DNA of 10,246 nt from the NCBI GenBank assembly GCA_002424295.1, contig DIQY01000112.1, positions 1 to 10,246 of the forward strand. The letters are read 5' to 3'. Below the pieces are notes generated by a model. The model saw only the letters and a list, made by a program, of their open reading frames with translations, ran no database searches and was not told the origin of the DNA. The DNA comes from Ruminococcaceae bacterium UBA5450. GTDB taxonomy: Bacteria; Bacillota; Clostridia; Oscillospirales; Acutalibacteraceae. Shown piece by piece: positions 5,600 through 10,246 of this stretch. Numbering within the stretch: the stretch's first letter is position 1; every line of letters starts with the position of its first letter. A program made the position numbers and the translations under genes.

Positions 5600-6568
5600 A
5601 TGGAATTAATTTGCAATTTAAAAAGCCGTCTTTTAAACGGCGGCGAACAAGTCTGCCGTAAAGAGGCATTGGAATTAATGAAAGCCCCTTTAGAGGAACT
5701 CACAAGTGCTGCAAGAGAGCTGCAGCAAAAACTTTGCGGGACTTCTTTTCATCTTTGCACCATTATCAATGGAAAAAGCGGACGCTGTAGTGAAGATTGC
5801 GCTTACTGTGCGCAGTCCTGTCGTTTCCATACAGGTGCCGACGTCTACGGCGTTCTTCCTCCGGAAGAAATGGCCAAAAGCGCTCTCAATAATTATCAGC
5901 AGGGAATCCGCCGCTTTTCGATTGTTACCTCCGGCCGAGCGCTCACAAATAAAGAAGTAGACGAAGTCTGCGAAGGCTTTTCTGCAATCCGTAAGGCATG
6001 CCCAATTGGACTTTGTTCTTCTAATGGATTGCTCACCCTCCCGCAGCTCAAAAAGCTGAAAGCAGCCGGTGTAACCCGCTATCACTGCAATCTGGAAACT
6101 TCGCGCCGCTTTTTTCCGTCTATCTGCTCCACCCACACTTACGATGAAAAATTACAAACCCTGCGCTGGGCAAAAGAAGCCGGCATGCAGCTTTGCAGCG
6201 GTGGAATTCTCGGAATGGGAGAAACCATGGAGGACCGCATTGATATGGCATTGACTTTACGGGAATTAGGTGTCGATTCTGTTCCAATGAACGTATTAAA
6301 TCCGATTCCGGGCACTCCTTTGGAAAATTGTCCTGCACTCCTCTATGATGAGATTCGCCGTACTGCCGCAATTTTTCGATTTCTGCTGCCTAAAAAACAA
6401 ATTCGCATGGCCGGAGGCCGCGCTTTGTTCCCAGACAAGGGACTTGCCCTGATGGAAAGCGGCCTAAATGCCGCTATTTCCGGCGATATGCTGACTACTT
6501 ACGGAATCAGCCCTAAAGATGACTTTTCCTTGGCCGAAAAAGCGGGCTATCACACAATCCGCTCATAA
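5600..6568 (+). CDS. bioB: biotin synthase (BioB), radical SAM, with non-classical cluster-ligand pattern
   Basis: A 322-residue radical SAM enzyme that inserts sulfur into dethiobiotin, the last step of biotin synthesis. The SAM-cluster motif is C63-SED-C67-AY-C70 within SGRCSEDCAYCAQS, the BioB form. Other family landmarks are IVTSGR (108-113), NLETS (164-168), CSGGILGMGE (199-208) and VLNPIPGTPLE (232-242). Against E. coli and B. subtilis BioB recalled from memory, Cys139, Cys199 and Arg269 match three classical [2Fe-2S]-site ligands. The fourth position, Cys in FCMG or YCIVASG, is Ser107 here (RFSIVTSGR). Further cysteines occur at 5, 19, 46, 53, 74, 124, 134, 163, 176 and 244. The ATG has only a modest AAAGG (5585-5589) ribosome binding site. 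Expression is driven by the operator-overlapped promoter. No other biotin-synthesis gene is in view. Confidence 0.93.
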   Translation: MELICNLKSRLLNGGEQVCRKEALELMKAPLEELTSAARELQQKLCGTSFHLCTIINGKSGRCSEDCAYCAQSCRFHTGADVYGVLPPEEMAKSALNNYQQGIRRFSIVTSGRALTNKEVDEVCEGFSAIRKACPIGLCSSNGLLTLPQLKKLKAAGVTRYHCNLETSRRFFPSICSTHTYDEKLQTLRWAKEAGMQLCSGGILGMGETMEDRIDMALTLRELGVDSVPMNVLNPIPGTPLENCPALLYDEIRRTAAIFRFLLPKKQIRMAGGRALFPDKGLALMESGLNAAISGDMLTTYGISPKDDFSLAEKAGYHTIRS

Positions 6569-6570
6569 TT

Positions 6571-6608
6571 TTATTGTTAACTTATTTTTAAAATATAGTT
6601 GACAATAA
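6571..6608. promoter_or_regulatory. second BirA-type operator, upstream of the second bioY
   Basis: TTATTGTTAAC (6571-6581) and GTTGACAATAA (6598-6608) form an inverted repeat with one mismatch per arm pair and a 16-base spacer, the same spacing as the site at 5505-5542. It starts two bases after the bioB stop codon and its right arm contains the -35 box of the second bioY promoter. Two matching copies beside biotin genes strengthen the assignment of both. Confidence 0.85.
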
Positions 6609-6627
6609 GGTAAAACGCGTCTATACT
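6599..6627 (+). promoter_or_regulatory. promoter for second bioY
   Basis: TTGACA (6599-6604) and TATACT (6622-6627) are 17 bases apart. The -35 box lies in the right arm of the operator at 6571-6608, so repression by occlusion is expected. Confidence 0.8.
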
Positions 6628-6663
6628 AAAAATCGTTTGAACTATTTGAACAGGAGAATCAGT

Positions 6664-7221
6664 ATGAAAATCAAAAATCGCACTTATTTGATGGTAGTAT
6701 CAGGACTTTGCGTCGCTCTAACCGCTGTATGTGCACAGCTGATCGTAATTTTGCCATTCACTCCGGTACAGATCACATTGTCTGTCTGCGCCGTTTACAT
6801 GACCGGCGTCCTTTTACCAAAGCGCTGGGCTGTCTATTCTCAGCTTGCTTATATTTTGCTGGGTGGAATTGGTATCCCGATTTTTGGAAAATTCTCTGGT
6901 GGATTAGGCGTTCTGGCAGGCCCCACCGGAGGTTATCTCTTGGTTTATCCCATTATGGCGCTGATTGTTGCGGCAATATTGGAAAAATTCTCAGAGCGCA
7001 ATCCTCTTCATTATATGTTGGCAATGTTTATTTCTCTGGTCGTCTGCTACATAGGCGGCTCTATCTGGTTCTGCTTTGTAGGCCATGTTGACCTGATGAA
7101 ATCATTGAGTCTAACTGTTTTGCCATTTGTTCCGTTTGATTTGATTAAGATCGTTTTCTGCGGATTTCTGGCACAGGCGTTAATAAAAGCTCTTTCAAAA
7201 CAAAAGCAACTATTTGCTTGA
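6664..7221 (+). CDS. bioY: BioY biotin transporter, substrate-binding S component (copy 2)
   Basis: A 185-residue membrane protein of the BioY family, with the signature GLGVLAGPTGGYLLVY, several hydrophobic helices and VLPFVPFDLIKI near the C-terminus. It is a paralogue of the bioY at 4882-5457 and clearly diverged from it. The start is the ATG at 6664 with AGGAG (6652-6656) seven bases upstream; a longer frame from a TTG at 6637 would begin next to the predicted transcription start and is rejected. It can be transcribed from its own operator-controlled promoter and perhaps also by read-through from bioB, since no terminator separates them. No ECF ATPase or T protein lies nearby, so it would work alone or with a shared module. 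Whether the two copies differ in preference for biotin and dethiobiotin cannot be read from the sequence. Confidence 0.92.
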   Translation: MKIKNRTYLMVVSGLCVALTAVCAQLIVILPFTPVQITLSVCAVYMTGVLLPKRWAVYSQLAYILLGGIGIPIFGKFSGGLGVLAGPTGGYLLVYPIMALIVAAILEKFSERNPLHYMLAMFISLVVCYIGGSIWFCFVGHVDLMKSLSLTVLPFVPFDLIKIVFCGFLAQALIKALSKQKQLFA

Positions 7222-7238
7222 TACAAAATTGCAACGGC

Positions 7239-7273
7239 AAAAAGGCCCGGATTTAAAAAATCCGGGCCTTTTT
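7239..7273. terminator. bidirectional terminator between convergent bioY and aroF
   Basis: Bases 7239-7254 pair perfectly with 7258-7273 (16 bp, 3-base loop). The core is GGCCCGGA/TCCGGGCC, flanked by A5 on the left and T5 on the right, so each strand ends in a T run. It sits between the ends of two convergent genes. Confidence 0.92.
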
Positions 7274-7294
7274 GTATTCTGTATCGTCAATTCA

Positions 7295-8308
7295 TTAAAG
7301 GGTCCGTCCAATCGCTTCGGCCACTTTTGCAGCATGCTGAAAAAGTGCTGCATACTGTTCAAACGTCAGTTGCTGCGCCGCATCGCTCATCGCTTTTTGG
7401 GGTTCAGGATGTACTTCTACAATCAGCCCATCTGCTCCCGCAGCAACGCCGGCTAAAGCCAAAGGCTCCACATAGCGCTGCTTGCCAGCCGCATGAGAGG
7501 GATCTATGATAATCGGCAAGCTGCTGCGCTCTTTTACCACCGGCACGGCAGAGACATCCAACGTATTGCGGGTTGCTGTCTCAAATGTACGAATTCCACG
7601 CTCACAGAGGACGACATTTGAATTGCCTTCGCTCAGAATATACTCGGCGGCATCCAGCCACTCTTCGATCGTAGAGGCCATTCCACGCTTTAAAAGTACC
7701 GGCAGACCACTGCGGCCAAGCTCTCGCAAAAGGCGGAAATTCTGCATATTCCGAGCACCCACCTGCAGCATATCACAATATTTTCCCGCAATTTCAATTT
7801 GCTCGTAATCGGTTACTTCACTGATTACAAGAAGGCCCGTTTCATTTGCAGCTTCACGAAGAAGGCGATATCCTTCATCTTCCAGCCCCTGAAAAGCATA
7901 GGGGCTTGTTCTTGGCTTATATGCACCGCCACGCAGAAATTGTGCGCCGGCTTTTTTAACGCCCTGTGCTGCCGCCATAATTTGCTGCTCACTTTCCACT
8001 GCGCAGGGACCAGCCATCATTACAAGTTCTTTTCCGCCAATTATTACATTTTTTATCTTTACCTTACGCCCTTCCGGAACCATCTCACGACTTGCAAGCT
8101 TATAGCTATGCATAATCGGCACACATTTTTCTACTCCATCCATCAGTTCCAGATTTTCAGTCTCTAAGCGGCTTTTATCTCCAAGAACCCCAATAATGGT
8201 TGCCTGGCTTCCGGTAGAAAGGTTTGCTCCCAATCCTTTGTTTTTTAAAACTGCAATCACTTTCTGGACTTGATCGTTTGTGCAGTCCTTTTTCATTAAA
8301 ATAATCAT
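7295..8308 (-). CDS. aroF: 3-deoxy-7-phosphoheptulonate (DAHP) synthase, type Ibeta with N-terminal regulatory domain
   Basis: A 337-residue cytoplasmic enzyme that condenses phosphoenolpyruvate and erythrose-4-phosphate to DAHP, the first step to chorismate and the aromatic amino acids. Residues 1 to about 70 form the ferredoxin-like domain that precedes the barrel in Thermotoga-type enzymes, where it mediates feedback inhibition by aromatic amino acids. The catalytic barrel shows AGPCAVES (99-106), RGGAYKPRTSPYAFQG (126-141), GARNMQN (184-190), KRGMAST (207-213) and DPSHAAGK (269-276). Likely metal ligands are Cys102, His272, Glu298 and Asp309. The start at 8308 has GAGAGGCG about seven bases upstream and gives the family-typical N-terminus MII-MK. 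No other aromatic-pathway gene adjoins it. I could not find a convincing promoter in the AT-rich stretch just upstream. Confidence 0.95.
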   Translation of the reverse strand: MIILMKKDCTNDQVQKVIAVLKNKGLGANLSTGSQATIIGVLGDKSRLETENLELMDGVEKCVPIMHSYKLASREMVPEGRKVKIKNVIIGGKELVMMAGPCAVESEQQIMAAAQGVKKAGAQFLRGGAYKPRTSPYAFQGLEDEGYRLLREAANETGLLVISEVTDYEQIEIAGKYCDMLQVGARNMQNFRLLRELGRSGLPVLLKRGMASTIEEWLDAAEYILSEGNSNVVLCERGIRTFETATRNTLDVSAVPVVKERSSLPIIIDPSHAAGKQRYVEPLALAGVAAGADGLIVEVHPEPQKAMSDAAQQLTFEQYAALFQHAAKVAEAIGRTL

Positions 8309-8372
8309 TAAAAATCGCCTCTCTTTTAAAATTTTATAATTTAAAGCTTAGACTCATTAAAGTGTCATTTGT

Positions 8373-8403
8373 AAAAAAACAACCACCCTATTGGGTGGCT
8401 GCT
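8373..8403 (-). terminator. terminator of the 5S rRNA gene
   Basis: On the minus strand CCACCC (8398-8393) pairs with GGGTGG (8388-8383) around a 4-base loop, with further outer pairs. A run of seven T follows (8379-8373). It begins a few bases after the 3' end of the 5S gene. Confidence 0.88.
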
Positions 8404-8409
8404 TTAAAG

Positions 8410-8527
8410 TGTTGGCATTTACCTATTTTCCCGGGCCATTACCAGCCAAGTATCTTCGGCGCAAGCGAGCTTAACTTCTGTGTTCGAAATGGGAACAGGT
8501 GGACCCTCGCCGCTATCTGCACCAACT
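8410..8527 (-). rRNA. rrf: 5S ribosomal RNA, stand-alone copy
   Basis: The minus strand contains the conserved 5S core CCATTTCGAACACAGAAGTTAAG in its usual place, as well as GCAGATAGCGGCGAGGGT near the 5' end and GAAGATACTTGGCTGGTAA further on (given here from the reverse complement of 8441-8520). The ends pair: GTTGG (8526-8522) with CCAAC (8415-8411), the terminal helix. The span is about 117 bases, the normal size; exact ends may be off by a base or two. No 23S or 16S gene adjoins it: upstream is a protein gene, downstream a terminator and aroF. It is therefore not the tail of an rrn operon in this window. Confidence 0.95.
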
Positions 8528-8552
8528 AATGTCATTTCCTGACGACTTGTTT

Positions 8553-8581
8553 ATAATACCATACCCATTCCGAAAATGCAA
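8553..8581 (-). promoter_or_regulatory. promoter of the stand-alone 5S rRNA gene
   Basis: On the minus strand TTGCAT (8581-8576) and TATTAT (8558-8553) are 17 bases apart, with a TGn extended -10 (TGG just before TATTAT). The predicted start near 8546 leaves a leader of about 20 bases. This leader holds a small hairpin, GTCA-5 bases-TGAC (8543-8531), that might guide 5' processing. Confidence 0.65.
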
Positions 8582-8609
8582 GCTTTTTTTCAAATTTCTT
8601 TGACTTTTT

Positions 8610-10220
8610 TTAAAGTTCCATCTCTGTATTCTCCAAAATATTTCTACAAGCGGCAAAAATACCGATACTAGCAAGGGCATTCCAAAAAATTGCAGGCAGC
8701 CCACAAACCCAACCTGGGATTTGGGGAAGGAACTGTGATACAAGATATCCGCTGGCAATAACCCCCGGCAAAACAATCACCATCAAGACCAACAGATAAA
8801 AGATCACGATCAGGCCCTTATTTTGCACACGCCCAAAAAGGCGCTCAGACAAGACAGAAACAGAAATAAAGGCCATTCCCAAGGTTCCGAGGCAAAGCGC
8901 ACAAGAAATCGCAGTAAGCGGATTGCCCCGAAGGACAGCGCACATTACGGTAAAAAGGATCACGGCATCTACAAACGGTTTGATGATAGAAGTCAGCACC
9001 GCCCAAAGAAGTTTTTTAAACGGTTTTTCCGGCACCAAATAAATGTATGGTTTTACAAGTTCCAAAGTCCAAGGGCCTGAAACCTGCATAAAATATTCCA
9101 CATATCCCGCGATAATCAAGCACATCATCATTAACATACCGGACGACATGTCTTCTTCTGCGGCAAAATTTATCTCAATGATTTTGCTGACTACAAGACA
9201 AATTGCCAAACAGGCAACGGTTGATTTCCCGACAAAAGGCAATCTATCCTTGCGGCGCATTTCCAAAATATGCTTATAAAAAAAGGTGCTTGCTCCCCAA
9301 CCGCCATTGAGTCCGGTTTTATTGACACGAATTTTTCGGCTGCGCAGAGCAGCATTAGCAGAAGTACGCCCTGATTTTGCTGCACGCTGAATCGCATAAT
9401 TATGCTCGGTCATATCGAGCACGTCTTCATAATAATCTGCATCACTTTTTATAAACGCGATAATGATTCCCAGTAAAGCCAGTACAAAAACGCCGATCAA
9501 AATCAACGCACGAAAAAAATTCTTCCCAATCAATGCAAAAACCGCACCTTTGACCCAACCCGCTATCGGAATCCATTCTATTTGTGGGCCTGCCATTGCT
9601 GTGAGCATAGCATCCAGTGAAAATCCGCTCTGCCAATAAGCAAAGAGCAAAACCAACGCTGCACAAACTGGAATCATCGTAATAATTCCCCGCGCAATCT
9701 GTACTTTACGGTCATCTTGATTGGTCACGCTATAAAGCAGCAGTGACAGCACCTGCGCACTAAACGCCACTAACATTACACCGAAAATCATCAACAACAT
9801 ATCGACTGTAGAAATTGAAAAGTTCTGCATCAGCGTTGCAGAATAACAAACCAAAAACAGCATTGTAATAATTGTGCTGCCCATTTGTTTAATCAACCCA
9901 TAAATCAAGATTCGCTTTGAACTTAACGGCGAAACAAACAAATAGTTTACATCGCTCATGGAAAAAAAGGTTGCCCCTCGCTGTAAACCAGCATAAAGAT
10001 TACTGCACAAAAAGAAAATCAAAAGTGCCAGATAGCCAGCCTGCAAATAACGAATATCCATTGCATGCTGACGCTCTGATGCAGAAAATGCCCCCATGAC
10101 CAACATAACGACAAAGAACGCTGTAATCACTATGTATAAAACCAGTTTTGCTGGCTTATGCAGCAATTCTTTGAAGCCATTTTTGATCTCTTTGCGCATT
10201 AGATATCCAATGGCATTCAT
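8610..10220 (-). CDS. putative ABC exporter membrane subunit
   Basis: A 536-residue polytopic membrane protein resembling the 'putative ABC exporter' permease family of Clostridia. About twelve hydrophobic segments are visible in two blocks: roughly residues 25-260 and 335-525. Between them is a charged cytoplasmic region (about 262-325) containing SDADYYEDVLDMTEHNYAI and a basic stretch AALRSRKIRVNK. It has no Walker motifs, so an ATPase subunit is needed. The substrate is unknown. The ATG at 10218-10220 has AGGAGG about eight bases upstream and overlaps the stop codon of the preceding gene (ATGA), which implies translational coupling and a likely ABC ATPase upstream. No convincing terminator follows its stop codon, so some transcription may run into the 5S gene. 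Confidence 0.75.
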   Translation of the reverse strand: MNAIGYLMRKEIKNGFKELLHKPAKLVLYIVITAFFVVMLVMGAFSASERQHAMDIRYLQAGYLALLIFFLCSNLYAGLQRGATFFSMSDVNYLFVSPLSSKRILIYGLIKQMGSTIITMLFLVCYSATLMQNFSISTVDMLLMIFGVMLVAFSAQVLSLLLYSVTNQDDRKVQIARGIITMIPVCAALVLLFAYWQSGFSLDAMLTAMAGPQIEWIPIAGWVKGAVFALIGKNFFRALILIGVFVLALLGIIIAFIKSDADYYEDVLDMTEHNYAIQRAAKSGRTSANAALRSRKIRVNKTGLNGGWGASTFFYKHILEMRRKDRLPFVGKSTVACLAICLVVSKIIEINFAAEEDMSSGMLMMMCLIIAGYVEYFMQVSGPWTLELVKPYIYLVPEKPFKKLLWAVLTSIIKPFVDAVILFTVMCAVLRGNPLTAISCALCLGTLGMAFISVSVLSERLFGRVQNKGLIVIFYLLVLMVIVLPGVIASGYLVSQFLPQIPGWVCGLPAIFWNALASIGIFAACRNILENTEMEL

Positions 10221-10246
10221 GCTTTTTCCTCCTCGTCTTCCTGCGG
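10217..10246 (-). CDS. C-terminal end of the gene upstream of the exporter, probably its ABC ATPase
   Basis: Reading leftward from the right edge, one frame gives PQEDEEEKA then TGA (10219-10217). The TGA overlaps the exporter start codon in an ATGA arrangement. Only nine residues are visible, so identity cannot be read. An acidic C-terminal tail directly ahead of a permease, with a coupled stop and start, fits the ATP-binding subunit of the same ABC exporter, by inference from context. Confidence 0.5.
   Translation of the reverse strand, partial: PQEDEEEKA

Noticed and set aside
5690..6136. Minus-strand frame of 148 codons opposite bioB
   Set aside because: It is antisense to conserved bioB, including the radical SAM motif, and shows no recognisable protein features.
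6637..6663. Upstream TTG start for the second bioY
   Set aside because: It falls almost at the predicted transcription start, whereas AGGAG at 6652-6656 points to the ATG at 6664.
8309..8372. Promoter or leader regulation for aroF
   Set aside because: The region is AT-rich and offers several poor -10-like strings, but no -35 box at proper spacing and no T-box-like conserved elements, so no promoter is claimed.
8583..8612. Terminator after the ABC exporter gene
   Set aside because: The only stem on the minus strand (TCAAA with TTTGA) is five weak pairs followed by A rather than T, so it does not qualify.

Overview
The window looks like a chromosomal segment from a moderate-GC anaerobic member of the Bacillota, most likely class Clostridia (an Oscillospirales/Ruminococcaceae-type genome would fit). 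This rests on AGGAGG-type ribosome binding sites, TTGACA/TATAAT promoters, QueT and BioY vitamin-uptake proteins of the ECF type, a type Ibeta DAHP synthase, a DUF1284 protein and clostridial-style BioB sequence. It is inferred from gene content, not from a database search. I see no mobile element, CRISPR array or tRNA.

Layout. Positions 1-2113 (+): the tail of an unidentified, possibly Gfo/Idh/MocA-type gene, then asparagine synthetase asnB, closed by a terminator. Positions 2242-4368 (+): a promoter, a terminator-like hairpin at the predicted transcription start, a preQ1-I riboswitch overlapping the ribosome binding site of queT, queT itself (queuosine-precursor transporter), and a KtrB/TrkH potassium-channel subunit. 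Two tandem terminators separate these from the convergent genes to the right.

Positions 4488-7221 form a compact biotin locus. A divergent promoter region lies at 5486-5560. Leftward it drives bioY followed by a small cysteine-rich DUF1284 gene, rightward bioB and then a second bioY. The two divergent -35 boxes sit in the two arms of one perfect 11-bp inverted repeat with a 16-bp spacer, which fits a BirA-type operator. A near copy with the same spacer lies just upstream of the second bioY, again overlapping its -35 box. Biotin/dethiobiotin uptake, the last synthesis step and a gene of unknown function therefore appear to answer to the same repressor. No bioA, bioD, bioF or bioW is in view. 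The BioB sequence has serine where one of the classical [2Fe-2S]-cluster cysteines is expected, and carries extra cysteines.

Positions 7239-10246: a bidirectional terminator, then minus-strand genes: aroF (DAHP synthase, first step of aromatic amino acid synthesis), a stand-alone 5S rRNA gene with its own promoter and terminator, and an ABC-exporter-type membrane protein. The stop codon of the gene upstream of the exporter overlaps the exporter's start codon at the right edge.

Most novel points: the DUF1284-bioY / bioB-bioY arrangement under twin operators, the non-classical cluster-ligand pattern of BioB, and the leader architecture in front of queT.
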